Program-made: the position numbers and the translations under genes
Assembly: GCA_964453115.1 (NCBI GenBank)
Contig: CAYVRT010000014.1
Location: 1-64,000 of the forward strand
Source: JAIWNK01 sp964453115
GTDB lineage: Bacteria > Chloroflexota > Anaerolineae > Anaerolineales > Anaerolineaceae
Direction: 5' to 3'
DNA length: 64,000 nucleotides
Shown: one piece after another, positions 34,294 through 42,666 of the stretch
Layout of the letters: every line of letters starts with the position of its first letter
How positions within the stretch are numbered: position 1 is the stretch's first letter
The notes under the pieces: generated by a model
Seen by the model: only the letters and a program-made list of their open reading frames with translations
The model's database searches: none
Told to the model about the DNA's origin: nothing

Positions 34294-35238
34294 ATGTTTT
34301 TTTCTGCTGAGCCGATGCATATTCCGGATGGGTTTCTTTCTGTTTTGGTTGCTGTAGTATGTTGGGGTATTGTACTGGTAACAATTGCTGTTTCTTTACG
34401 ACAGTTGAATCGGGTTTCTGCGATTCGTAACGACCCGCTGATGGGCGTTCTGGCAGCGGCAATTTTTGCTGGGCAGATGTTAAATTTCAGCGTGACAGGG
34501 GGAACTTCGGGGCATTTGCTTGGGGCGGCTTTGGCCGCCATTTTGGTTGGTCCCTATGCGGCGGTATTGGTGATGACAATTGTGGTTTCAACACAGGCTT
34601 TGATTTTTCAGGATGGTGGTCTCCTTGCGTTGGGGGCGAATTTATTCAATATGGCAGTGATTGGGGTGTTTGTGGCTTACACGGTGAATCGCCTGGTGCA
34701 GCGTCTTTTGGGTGAAACCCGACTGGCAATCTTTGTTGGAGGGTTTTTGGCCGCCTGGAGCTCAATTTTTGTAGCCTCGCTGGCTTGTGCATTGGAACTT
34801 GCTTTTTCTGGTACATCGCCAGCCAATATTGCCATTCCGGCGATGGGTGGGATTCATGCATTGATTGGGCTTGGGGAAGGTTTCATTACCATTGGCGCGC
34901 TGGCTTTCATCTATGCTGCGCGGCGTGATTTGCTTAAGCAAGGACAGATGCGGACGGCTGGTAACCGGGCTGTGTTGGTGGGAGGGACAATTTTAGCCCT
35001 GGCATTGACGGTTTTTTCGCCCTGGGCTTCGTCTCATCCGGATGGCCTGGAATGGGTGGCGGAAGAGCATGGTTTTTTGAGCGCTGCGCAGGATGCTTTA
35101 TATTCCATTATTCCCGATTATGTGATGCCAGGAATTCAAAATGAGGTTTTGGCAACAATTATCGCAGGTGTGGTTGGGGTTGTGGTGGTGCTTGGGTTGA
35201 CACTGGGCTTAAGCTATGCCCGTCGTAAGGCAGCCTGA
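34294..35238 (+). CDS. cbiM: cobalt/nickel ECF transporter substrate-binding protein CbiM/NikM
   Basis: 314 aa. The S-component that captures Co2+ or Ni2+ in an energy-coupling-factor importer, with about 7-8 membrane helices. MHIPDGFLS is the canonical CbiM/NikM N-terminus, in which the amino group, the first Met and His2 bind metal. Here it starts at residue 8, after an extra MFFSAEP. ATG 34294 has GGAGG (34283-34287) 6 bp upstream, whereas the ATG at 34315 that would give the canonical end lacks a site. It is followed by CbiQ 5 bp after the stop and by CbiO. The C-terminal region resembles a NikM/CbiN-type fusion. Confidence 0.88.
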   Translation: MFFSAEPMHIPDGFLSVLVAVVCWGIVLVTIAVSLRQLNRVSAIRNDPLMGVLAAAIFAGQMLNFSVTGGTSGHLLGAALAAILVGPYAAVLVMTIVVSTQALIFQDGGLLALGANLFNMAVIGVFVAYTVNRLVQRLLGETRLAIFVGGFLAAWSSIFVASLACALELAFSGTSPANIAIPAMGGIHALIGLGEGFITIGALAFIYAARRDLLKQGQMRTAGNRAVLVGGTILALALTVFSPWASSHPDGLEWVAEEHGFLSAAQDALYSIIPDYVMPGIQNEVLATIIAGVVGVVVVLGLTLGLSYARRKAA

Positions 35239-35243
35239 ATGCT

Positions 35244-36020
35244 ATGCGCGATCCGTACCAGCCTGGCAAAAGTATTGTTCACCGATTGGATGCGCGAGTT
35301 AAGTTTATTTTGACGCTGGCTTTGATTTTAACCGGGGCATTGGCAGCGTCGGGGGCGTGGATTGTGTATGTGCTGCTGATGATGGTGGCTCTTTCTGGTG
35401 CGGTGCTGGCCGAATTGGGGATTGGTTTTGTGCTGCGATGGGCTTTGCTGGCGCTGCCATTTGTGTTGGCGGCTGTGCCAGTGCTATTTACACAGCCTGG
35501 CACGGCACTGCTCAGCCTGCCGATTGGGGATGTAACACTTGCCGGGCTGGAGCGATTTGGTGGAATCGCGCTTAAATCCTGGGTTTCGTTGCAGGTAGCA
35601 ATTTTATTGGTTTCAACAACACCAATGCCAGAATTGTTGTTGGCATTGCAGGCGTTGCGTTTGCCGCGTTTGCTGGTGGCAATGACTGGGTTGATGTGGC
35701 GTTATTTGTTTTTGATGATGGAGGAGGTGGAGCGTTTGTTGCGTGCCAGGCAGGCGCGCAGCAGCACAATCGGTGATGCTCGGCATCCTGGCGGAACTTT
35801 GGTGTGGCGGGCGCAGGTGACTGGCGGGATGGCGGGCAGTTTGTTGGTGCGCTCTTTTGAACGGAGCGATCGGGTTTATGCGGCGATGTTGGCGCGTGGC
35901 TATGATGGAGAAGTGCGTTTGTTGCCACGTCTGCCCATGCCGGCCTGGAATATTTGGGTGTTGGCAGTTGGCTTGCTGTTTTGTCTTTTTGTTTCGTTGT
36001 TGGGGATACTTTATGCCTGA
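35244..36020 (+). CDS. cbiQ: ECF transporter transmembrane protein CbiQ
   Basis: 258 aa. The T-component that couples ATP hydrolysis to transport. It begins MRDPYQPGKSIVHRLDARVKF and has five or so hydrophobic helices. The two coupling motifs are of the Ala-Arg-Ala/Gly type (LLRARQARS near 168-176, and LVRSFERSDRVYAAMLARGYDGE, with ARG). It lies 5 bp after cbiM and overlaps cbiO by 8 bp. Confidence 0.92.
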   Translation: MRDPYQPGKSIVHRLDARVKFILTLALILTGALAASGAWIVYVLLMMVALSGAVLAELGIGFVLRWALLALPFVLAAVPVLFTQPGTALLSLPIGDVTLAGLERFGGIALKSWVSLQVAILLVSTTPMPELLLALQALRLPRLLVAMTGLMWRYLFLMMEEVERLLRARQARSSTIGDARHPGGTLVWRAQVTGGMAGSLLVRSFERSDRVYAAMLARGYDGEVRLLPRLPMPAWNIWVLAVGLLFCLFVSLLGILYA

Positions 36021-36729
36021 AGATGCGATTGTTGTGATACAAGATTTACATTATGTCTATCCGGATGGGCGACAGGCATTGAAAGGCGTTTCCTTAAATG
36101 TATATGCAGGTGAGAAGGTAGCATTGGTCGGGCCGAATGGGGCTGGAAAATCCACTTTGTTGCTGCACCTGAATGGGATTTTGAATGGCACAGGTCTGGT
36201 ACAGGTGGCGGGATTGGCGGTGAAAGAGAAAAACCTTGGGCGGATTCGGTCCCTGGTGGGGCTGGTGTTTCAATCGCCGGAAGATCAATTGTTTTCGCCA
36301 ACCGTATTTGAAGATGTGGCGTTTGGCCCGATTTATCAAGGCCTGAGAAGGGAGGTTGTGGCAGAGCGGGTGGAGCAGGCATTGCAAGCGGTCCACATGC
36401 AAGGCTATGCCGAACGGATATCGTATCATTTGAGCGTTGGCGAAAAGAAGCGGGTTGCAATTGCAACCGTGCTTGCAATGCAGCCGCAGGTTTTAGCGTT
36501 GGATGAGCCTTCGGCAGGCCTTGACCCGCGCGCTCGACGCGGGCTGATGCGTTTATTGGGTGAATTGCCCCAGGCAATGTTGGTGGCTACCCATGACCTG
36601 GCGCTGGTTTCGGAGTTGTTGCCGAGGGTGGTGATTATGGACGAAGGGAAGATTGTGGCTGATGGCCCAACGCGGCAGATATTAGAAGATGAGAACCTGC
36701 TTCTTGCACATGGATTGGAACCTTTGTGA
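36013..36729 (+). CDS. cbiO: ECF transporter ATPase CbiO
   Basis: 238 aa. ATP-binding subunit of the cobalt/nickel importer. The P-loop is GPNGAGKST, the Q-loop QSPEDQLF is typical of ECF ATPases, the signature is LSVGEKKR (with V for the usual G) and Walker B is VLALDEPSAGLD. The H-loop is THDL. The start ATG 36013 lies inside cbiQ; a much longer open frame upstream is out-of-frame cbiQ sequence. Only one ATPase is encoded, so it may work as a homodimer. Confidence 0.93.
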   Translation: MPEDAIVVIQDLHYVYPDGRQALKGVSLNVYAGEKVALVGPNGAGKSTLLLHLNGILNGTGLVQVAGLAVKEKNLGRIRSLVGLVFQSPEDQLFSPTVFEDVAFGPIYQGLRREVVAERVEQALQAVHMQGYAERISYHLSVGEKKRVAIATVLAMQPQVLALDEPSAGLDPRARRGLMRLLGELPQAMLVATHDLALVSELLPRVVIMDEGKIVADGPTRQILEDENLLLAHGLEPL

Positions 36730-36733
36730 GTTG

Positions 36734-37387
36734 TTAGGGGGCGAGGCCATCGAAGACTTCGCAATTCAATTTGTTGCCAGCCTGGACCAATTGATTCCAG
36801 CGCTGGATGGCATCATCAAAGGCCAGGTCGGTGCGGAAATGCTTGGGTATGATAGCTGTCCAGCTTTGGCCTGGGCTGGGGGTGTTTTTGTTTTGACGGA
36901 TATATTCGCAGCCCTGGCTGATGAGCAATACTTCGTCGGAGTTTCCTTGAATTGTTGATGGGGGAGTGCCAAGCCATAAACTGTGTAGGGTGGCAAGTCC
37001 CTCATAATCTATTAGAATGTAGTTGTTTAATGGTAAGCTGAAAGTGGAGCGGACAATGGATAGAAATTCGTCGCTGGGTAGCCCTTTTTGATTGAGTGCG
37101 AAAGCCTGAGCCACCAGGCCACCTTGCGGGTTGGCTGACGGGTAAAGAGATTGGGCTTTGAGACTGGTGATGGATGTATCGCTTGAAATGAGGATGGCCC
37201 AGAGTGAAACGACTTTTGGGGATGGTTGGGTCAGTGAATCAACATAAATAATGAGGTAGTTTTGTTGTTTTTCAACGGGGAGGGTAGCAACGTTAAGTGC
37301 CTGGGGAATTTTTCCGGCTACGCAAAACCCCAGGGTGGCGAAGATAACAAAAAAGATCAATCCAACAAACAGTTTTGCTTTACCCAT
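36734..37387 (-). CDS. LCP-like (LytR-CpsA-Psr) membrane-anchored protein
   Basis: 217 aa. A signal anchor or signal peptide (about 5-24) is followed by a domain resembling a short LCP fold: NYLIIYVDSL near 43-52, VSLWAILISSDTSI near 60-73, and NYILIDYEGLATL near 122-134. The Arg residues that bind the polyprenyl-phosphate in active LCP proteins are not obvious, and it is shorter than usual, so it may be degenerate. Family assignment is tentative. It is convergent with cbiO (4-bp gap). A -10-like TATAAT at 37557-37552 and a strong terminator-like hairpin lie between it and lipB. Confidence 0.5.
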   Translation of the reverse strand: MGKAKLFVGLIFFVIFATLGFCVAGKIPQALNVATLPVEKQQNYLIIYVDSLTQPSPKVVSLWAILISSDTSITSLKAQSLYPSANPQGGLVAQAFALNQKGLPSDEFLSIVRSTFSLPLNNYILIDYEGLATLHSLWLGTPPSTIQGNSDEVLLISQGCEYIRQNKNTPSPGQSWTAIIPKHFRTDLAFDDAIQRWNQLVQAGNKLNCEVFDGLAP

Positions 37388-37473
37388 GGGGGTCTCAGAA
37401 AATGCGCCTTATCAGGTTCGGTGACTGAATAATATTCACCCATTTTACCAGAAATAAGACGGGGGTAGATAGG

Positions 37474-37516
37474 AAAAAAAAGACCTTCTCTCCCAGCCTG
37501 GAGGAAGAGAAGGTCT
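37474..37516 (-). terminator. intrinsic terminator in the leader of the LCP-like gene
   Basis: An 11-bp perfect stem, AGACCTTCTCT/AGAGAAGGTCT, with a 14-nt loop and followed on the minus strand by eight U. It lies in the 233-bp gap between the LCP-like gene and lipB. It is downstream of TATAAT (37557-37552) and ahead of the LCP-like gene start at 37387, so it can act as an attenuator or end a short RNA. Confidence 0.75.
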
Positions 37517-37608
37517 ATAAGAGAAAATTGCATTTTGTGGATAACAATGGTATTATACCGTATTTGTTGGGATTTGCATGAGATATAGTTAAGAGTTTGT
37601 GTTTATGT

Positions 37609-37614
37609 TACAAT
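37609..37614 (+). promoter_or_regulatory. extended -10, leaderless lipB promoter
   Basis: TGTTACAAT is an extended -10 that ends exactly 6 bp before the lipB ATG, leaving no room for a ribosome site. Confidence 0.55.
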
Positions 37615-37620
37615 TAATCT

Positions 37621-38304
37621 ATGAATTGCGAGGTATATTGGCTTGGCCTGGTTGGGTACGATGATGCCTGGAGGATGCAGGAGGAATGGGCCGTGGAGAT
37701 TGCTGATGGTGTGCGACCCAATACACTGCTCTTTTTGGAACATCCACCGACCTATACGCTTGGACGGCGTGGCGATGCCAGGCATGTGTTGTGGACGGAT
37801 GCGGCGCGGGCAGAGCGGGGAGTGAATTTGCGGTGGGTTGATCGGGGCGGGGATGTGACATATCATGGGCCAGGGCAGCTGGTTGGCTATCCGTTGCTGC
37901 GCCTGGCAGGGGCCAACTGGCAACAGGAACGGCTGCCCCAGGCGGATTTTGTGGGGTATGTGCGCCGATTGGAAGAAGTGTTGATTGCTGCGTTGGCGAA
38001 TTTTGGAGTGCAGGCGGAAGCACGACCAGGTTTAACCGGCGTTTGGGTTGGGAAGGATAAAATTGCTTCGATTGGTGTGAAGGTAGATGCGCGCGGAATT
38101 AGCCGACATGGATTTGCGCTGAATGTTAATGTGGATAAGCAATATTGGGGGGGGATTGTGCCATGTGGCCTGGATGGAGTGAAGATGATTAACCTGGCTG
38201 ACTTGCTATCATCGGTTCCACCAATTGAGCGGGTGATGGAGCAGGTCAGCCAGGCGTTTGGGTTGGTATTTGGTTATTCGTTACAGTGGGTTAGAGGCGG
38301 ATGA
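37621..38304 (+). CDS. lipB: octanoyltransferase LipB
   Basis: 227 aa. Transfers octanoyl from acyl carrier protein to lipoyl domains, the first step of lipoate synthesis. The RGGDVTYHGPGQ motif (75-86) is diagnostic. The catalytic Cys is C182 in VPCGLDG and the catalytic Lys is K147 in KIASIGVK. Length is normal. No Shine-Dalgarno sequence precedes the ATG, while an extended -10 lies 6 bp upstream. The end overlaps the convergent coiled-coil protein gene by 14 bp. No lipA is seen in this window. Confidence 0.95.
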   Translation: MNCEVYWLGLVGYDDAWRMQEEWAVEIADGVRPNTLLFLEHPPTYTLGRRGDARHVLWTDAARAERGVNLRWVDRGGDVTYHGPGQLVGYPLLRLAGANWQQERLPQADFVGYVRRLEEVLIAALANFGVQAEARPGLTGVWVGKDKIASIGVKVDARGISRHGFALNVNVDKQYWGGIVPCGLDGVKMINLADLLSSVPPIERVMEQVSQAFGLVFGYSLQWVRGG

Positions 38305-39370
38305 CGGTACCGCAGTAATCACATGTGATTGTATCCTGTCCGCGCAAAATGGGTTTTTCGATGGTGGCATTGCAGGAGGGGCATTTTGTAGGGGCGCTTT
38401 TCACCTTTTCAATTTCAGCCGGGTCAATTTCGATGGCGCGATCTTTGTCAAATTCCTTGGAGCGGGCGCGCTGAATTAATTCTTGCCATTCTTTGCAGTC
38501 TTGACCGTCCAGGTGTAAATGGATGGTTTGGTAGGGCGCTCCAACGGCAAAGCGGATGTCAAGATGGTCTTCGTTTTTAAACACGCCTTGTTTGGTTGGG
38601 GTTACTTCCTGAACAAGCGCCAGGGCAATTTCAAATTTTAGAGTTTGGACCAGTTTCCGCTCTGTGGTAATGAAGAGAACTTTCTTTGTGGCAATTTCCT
38701 GTTTTTGTTCAAAGATGATGCGTTGATCGGTTAGATAGAAGTTGCCTTCTGGGTCATCATCGTCTTTCTTGGGTCCGGTCATCCAGCGTGCTTTAACAGC
38801 CATGATAACGGCTTCGGTGGGCAGTAATTGGAAGCATGCCTGCCCCAGTTGGGTGATTGTCCACTCAATCCGATTTAGATGGGAACTTAATTTAGAGAAT
38901 TGAGTTTCAAATTCATCATACATGCCGCTAATCGAGGATGCTGCTGCGGACGCACGACTTTCAAGGCTTTCAATCTCGCTTTTGACTTGCGCGTAGTAGG
39001 GTCGGCCCAGGGAGAGGTTGCGGCTGAGGGTGGCGAGATGGGCCATTTTACTTTCGATGGGTGGTAAGTCGTTCAGTAAAGTGCGAGATTGAGACTGGAT
39101 CTGTGTACGCACTGTGCCACGCATCGTGGCCCAGTGGGTTAACATTTGGGTGGCCTGGGTTTCAACCGCTTTGTTAAAGGCGTAGCCGCGCTGCCGCAGT
39201 TCTCGAATGCGGTTGGGCAGGCTTTGAAGTCTGCTTTCCAGGTCTTCAACGCGATCGGAGACATCATTCAGGCGAACTTTGCTTTGCAGAGTGTTAAGCT
39301 CGGTCTGCAAATTGGAAACATCGCGAGCGAGTTCATCTACCGGGTTGGGTGCCGGGGTTGTGCTGCTCAT
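38291..39370 (-). CDS. coiled-coil protein with GRAM/PH-like part and zinc ribbon
   Basis: 359 aa; no named family recognised. The first ~190 residues are charged heptad sequence (about 10-70 and 100-190) predicted to form coiled coils. The middle (about 195-315) resembles a bacterial PH/GRAM-like beta domain: GNFYLTDQRIIFEQ near 224-237 is typical of it. A C-terminal zinc ribbon has CPSC near 330 and CDYC near 350. It may be a scaffold or membrane-surface adaptor (inference). AAGGAGG gives a firm start. The neighbours, lipB and PPK2 genes, do not suggest a role. Confidence 0.7.
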   Translation of the reverse strand: MSSTTPAPNPVDELARDVSNLQTELNTLQSKVRLNDVSDRVEDLESRLQSLPNRIRELRQRGYAFNKAVETQATQMLTHWATMRGTVRTQIQSQSRTLLNDLPPIESKMAHLATLSRNLSLGRPYYAQVKSEIESLESRASAAASSISGMYDEFETQFSKLSSHLNRIEWTITQLGQACFQLLPTEAVIMAVKARWMTGPKKDDDDPEGNFYLTDQRIIFEQKQEIATKKVLFITTERKLVQTLKFEIALALVQEVTPTKQGVFKNEDHLDIRFAVGAPYQTIHLHLDGQDCKEWQELIQRARSKEFDKDRAIEIDPAEIEKVKSAPTKCPSCNATIEKPILRGQDTITCDYCGTVIRL

Positions 39371-39487
39371 GGAACCTCCTTGAAGGGTTGCGGGGCATTC
39401 TGCGTGCTGGCAAACAAAATGCCGATGGATTGAGATCAGTTATTCTGATTATGCAATGATTTGATGAAAAAATCAACACAAATCGGC

Positions 39488-39516
39488 TTGTATTTTCTAT
39501 GGCTTTTCGATACATT
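39488..39516 (+). promoter_or_regulatory. promoter of the tandem PPK2 operon
   Basis: TTGTAT (39488-39493), a 17-bp spacer and TACATT (39511-39516). The ATG is at 39551, with GGAGG at 39541-39545. Confidence 0.55.
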
Positions 39517-39550
39517 ATCTATATCTTGTTGTGTGGTGGTGGAGGTTGTT

Positions 39551-40312
39551 ATGCTGGAAAAAGTGGATTTGGGCGTGGCGTTGACAAAAGAGGTCTACCG
39601 CGAGCGGTTGAAAGCAGCTGGACCTCGGTTGACATTGTTGCAGCGAGCTTGTTGGGAGGCAGGTGTTCCGGTTTTGGTGGTGTTTGAGGGTTGGGATGCA
39701 TCGGGCAAGGGAACCACGATTAATTTGTTGGCGCGCCAAATGGATCCGCGTGGTTTTCGCATTCATCCAATCAAGGGGGCAAATGGATTGGAGAAGCAAA
39801 TGCCCTGGTTGTGGCGCTTTTGGTTGCGATTGCCAAACGATGGTGAGATGGCATTGTTTGACCGTAGTTGGTATGGTCGGGTGATGGTGGAGCGGGTGGA
39901 AGAAATGATCCCTGAGAGGGTCTGGCAGCAGGCCTATCAGGATATTGTTGATTTTGAGCATACATTGGCGGATGATGGTGCTGTGTTGATTAAGTTTTTT
40001 CTGCATATCAGCAAAAAGGAGCAGAAGCGGCGCTTTGAGCGCCTGGAGAAGGATGTTTTGCAACAGTGGCGGGTGCAGAAAGAGGATTGGGAGCATCATC
40101 GCAAGTATGATTTGTATTTGATGGCAATTGAGGAGATGTTGGCACGCACGGAGTCGGAGTGGGGGAGTTGGGTAATTGTTGAGGCAACAGACCGCTATTG
40201 GGCGCGAATTAAGGTATTGGAAACAATCAATCGGCGTTTGGAAGAGGCTTTGCAGGAGCGCGGTAAGGCGCTTCCCGATGCGTTGCTGGCGGTGGAGGTG
40301 CAAGATGCTTGA
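39551..40312 (+). CDS. ppk2: polyphosphate kinase 2 family protein (first copy)
   Basis: 253 aa. A PPK2-type kinase that uses polyphosphate to phosphorylate nucleotides, or runs in reverse. Walker A is GWDASGKGTT (47-56), Walker B is the FDRSWYGRVMVERV block, and a lid with KRRFERLEKD follows. It is a one-domain enzyme; the class (NMP, NDP or both) cannot be assigned from these motifs. GGAGG sets the start at 39551; the 30 codons before it are not homologous. It overlaps the second PPK2 gene by 8 bp. Confidence 0.92.
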   Translation: MLEKVDLGVALTKEVYRERLKAAGPRLTLLQRACWEAGVPVLVVFEGWDASGKGTTINLLARQMDPRGFRIHPIKGANGLEKQMPWLWRFWLRLPNDGEMALFDRSWYGRVMVERVEEMIPERVWQQAYQDIVDFEHTLADDGAVLIKFFLHISKKEQKRRFERLEKDVLQQWRVQKEDWEHHRKYDLYLMAIEEMLARTESEWGSWVIVEATDRYWARIKVLETINRRLEEALQERGKALPDALLAVEVQDA

Positions 40313-41063
40313 GCGGAGCGATGTATCGCAAAAATTGACAGTGGAACAGTACGAAGAACAGTTGGAGCCATTGCAGGCACAGTTGCAGGCGCTGGGACAT
40401 GCTTTGTATGAACGGCGACGCAGCCTGGTTGTGGTGTTTGAGGGTTGGGATGCGGCGGGAAAGGGCGGAGCAATTAAACGGTTGATTGCGGAGGTTGACT
40501 CACGCGGGTATGAGGTGTATCCGATTGCTGCGCCGTCCGGAGAGGATAAGACGCATCATTACCTGTGGCGTTTTTGGCGGCGACTGAAACCACCTGAGGA
40601 GAAGCAAATTCAGATTTTTGACCGCAGTTGGTATGGGCGAGTGATGGTGGAGCGGGTGGAAGGATTTTGCAGTGAGGTGGAATGGCGACGGGCCTACCGT
40701 GAAATTAATGAGTTTGAACGGCAATTGGTGGCTTCGGGGATGATTGTGGTTAAATTCTGGTTGCACATCAGCGCTGAGGAGCAATTGCGCCGATTTGAGG
40801 AGCGGCGAGATACACCGGCAAAGGCGTGGAAACTGACGGAAGAGGATTGGCGGAACCGGGACAAATGGCCGTTATATCAGATGGCGGTGGAGGAGATGTT
40901 GCTGAAGACAAGCACGTTGTTCGCCCCCTGGACAGTGGTGGAAGCAAATGATAAATATTTTGCGCGCATTAAGGTGCTGCGAACTGTGGTTGAGACGGTT
41001 GATCGTGAATTGGGGCAGGTGCTAAAAGAGGAGTTGCGGAAAAAAAAGAAGAAAAAGGCTTGA
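40305..41063 (+). CDS. ppk2: polyphosphate kinase 2 family protein (second copy) with poly-Lys tail
   Basis: 252 aa, a diverged paralogue of the gene before it. Walker A is GWDAAGKGGA (47-56), with the FDRSWYGRVMVERV block intact, so both copies look active. The C-terminus ends in a run of lysines (RKKKKKKA), which could bind polyphosphate or nucleic acid. The two copies probably differ in nucleotide preference or form a heteromer (inference). GGAGG at 40294-40298 sits in the previous gene. The end is convergent with an HD protein, 3 bp apart. Confidence 0.92.
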   Translation: MLERSDVSQKLTVEQYEEQLEPLQAQLQALGHALYERRRSLVVVFEGWDAAGKGGAIKRLIAEVDSRGYEVYPIAAPSGEDKTHHYLWRFWRRLKPPEEKQIQIFDRSWYGRVMVERVEGFCSEVEWRRAYREINEFERQLVASGMIVVKFWLHISAEEQLRRFEERRDTPAKAWKLTEEDWRNRDKWPLYQMAVEEMLLKTSTLFAPWTVVEANDKYFARIKVLRTVVETVDRELGQVLKEELRKKKKKKA

Positions 41064-41066
41064 GGT

Positions 41067-41687
41067 TCAGGGGCTGAACTTCCAGGTCAGAGATAATGTC
41101 CGTTCAAAAATCTGGGTAAACAGGTCGCCTTTTTCCTGCACGGCAGCCTGCTCTTCGGGCGCGTTGGGTGTGGAGATGCGACAGGTCAGGTAGACTTTTC
41201 GGGCAGTGCTGCGCGTTTTCAAGTCTAGGACGCGGCTTTGGTGCGTGCGGTCGAGGGCATCGGCCACGCGCAGCAAGCTAGCGAGGATGGAGACAGAATG
41301 TTGATCTTCTGTAAGAAGAGCGGCAAAATGATCGTGTTTTGGGGATGGCAGGGCCTTGCGATGGTAGCGGGCAATCGAGCCGATGATGAGACGTTCGTTG
41401 GGTCCGCAGGTGAGGATTGGGCTGTTGAGGATGATGTCTAGTGCAGTTTTGTGATGCGCTTTTTGGCCGTTAATCCAGCCGATGTCGTGTAAGATGCTTG
41501 CTGCGTGTAGCCAAAAACGGTGGGTGCTGGTTAAAAGATGCAAGGGCTGCAATTGATCGAAGAGGCGCAGTGCAAGGCGAGCAACCTGATGGGTGTGGTT
41601 GGCGGGGTATTCGCAAGTTTGGGCCAGGCGCAGCGCAGATTGCAAGCTAAGTTCTTGCTCGGTAGATGCTGGATAGGGTTGATTCAT
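41067..41687 (-). CDS. stand-alone Ppx/GppA-type HD domain protein
   Basis: 206 aa. It matches the C-terminal HD domain of exopolyphosphatase/pppGpp phosphohydrolase without the ASKHA catalytic part. HAASILHDIGW (about 46-56) has the HD pair, with further His in QKAHHKT and ARYHRK, and the LLRVADALDRTHQS helix is characteristic. On its own it probably binds polyphosphate or guanosine polyphosphate, or acts as a hydrolase of its own (inference). Its ATG overlaps the CHAD gene stop (ATGA). Confidence 0.82.
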   Translation of the reverse strand: MNQPYPASTEQELSLQSALRLAQTCEYPANHTHQVARLALRLFDQLQPLHLLTSTHRFWLHAASILHDIGWINGQKAHHKTALDIILNSPILTCGPNERLIIGSIARYHRKALPSPKHDHFAALLTEDQHSVSILASLLRVADALDRTHQSRVLDLKTRSTARKVYLTCRISTPNAPEEQAAVQEKGDLFTQIFERTLSLTWKFSP

Positions 41688-42646
41688 TTTGCCTCGCTTG
41701 CGATAGGAATTGCGACCGTTTCACGCAGGGCATTCCAGCGTTGTGCTTCTTGCCAGGTTTTCCAGGATTGCAGGAATTGCTGATAGATTTGCTGCCGATG
41801 AGCAATCTGTTGCTGTTGAAAGAAGTCAAAGCCCGGCAAAAGGCGTTTTAGGGGGCGGGAATGTCCAAAATAACGGATGGTACGTTGCTGTTCTTTTTGG
41901 ATGAAGGCAGGTAGGATTTCCAACCAGACATCGCAATCATGTATTTGTCCGAGCGCGTCCTGGGCCTGGCGCAAGGTTTGCAGGGAAGGCTTCAGGTTGC
42001 CTGCATAGCATTCGGCAAATGTTTCCAGTGTGTAACGAAGGCGTTTGGCGGCGATTCTCATTTGATGTAATTCTGTGGTGCATTCGGGGTTGTTGAGAAA
42101 GGGCTCGTATTGCAAAAATGCATCAAGGTGCAGGGTGATGGTTTGTTGGGCAAATGGAAAAATGTCAGCTGGGCAGGGGGGAACTGAAACCTGGATGGAT
42201 TGGCTCAGTTGTTTTTGTAGTTTGGCAAGTGTTTGGTGCTTTTCAAGGGCCTTCAGAATGTGGAGTACTTGTTTTTGTTGACGGGTGCGTTGCTGTTGCA
42301 AGCGCAGGAGGATGCGGCGCAGACCGGGGCAGACGATGGGAGGTGGCTTTTCAGTCAGCAGTGCGCATAGCAATTCGATTTGCACGTCACTATCGCGAGC
42401 GGCGCCTAATGAATGGGTGATGCGACGGATGGATTTTGCCCAAGAGGTGCGTTGGCGGGCGGGAAAGTGGTTCTCAAACAGTGAGAAAATGGTGCGCAAG
42501 CGCCGGCTAGCAACGCGCATACGGTGAATGGCTTCAATATCCTGCGATAGTCGCACTTCTTGCATTTCCTCTTGCAATGCGCGCGTGTGGTGCAATGCTG
42601 CGGTTGCACCGAAACTGCGAATGGAGTGGAAGGCGGGGTCTTTCAT
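41684..42646 (-). CDS. CHAD domain polyphosphate-binding protein
   Basis: 320 aa. An all-helical CHAD protein with two internal repeats. HRMRVASRRLRT (41-52) and HQMRIAAKRLRYTLE (near 205) carry the conserved His, Arg and Lys that line the basic pore; CHAD domains are known to bind inorganic polyphosphate. There is no N-terminal CYTH enzyme domain, so this is the binding-only form. It is coupled to the HD gene (ATGA overlap) and lies 20 bp after a thymidylate-kinase-like gene, facing two PPK2 genes. A polyP granule or scaffold role fits. Confidence 0.9.
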   Translation of the reverse strand: MKDPAFHSIRSFGATAALHHTRALQEEMQEVRLSQDIEAIHRMRVASRRLRTIFSLFENHFPARQRTSWAKSIRRITHSLGAARDSDVQIELLCALLTEKPPPIVCPGLRRILLRLQQQRTRQQKQVLHILKALEKHQTLAKLQKQLSQSIQVSVPPCPADIFPFAQQTITLHLDAFLQYEPFLNNPECTTELHQMRIAAKRLRYTLETFAECYAGNLKPSLQTLRQAQDALGQIHDCDVWLEILPAFIQKEQQRTIRYFGHSRPLKRLLPGFDFFQQQQIAHRQQIYQQFLQSWKTWQEAQRWNALRETVAIPIASEAK

Positions 42647-42666
42647 TCCATTTCTCGTTTGTCCAA

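Noticed and set aside
41067..41687. Complete exopolyphosphatase
   Set aside because: The ASKHA-type catalytic domain is missing; only the C-terminal HD part is present.
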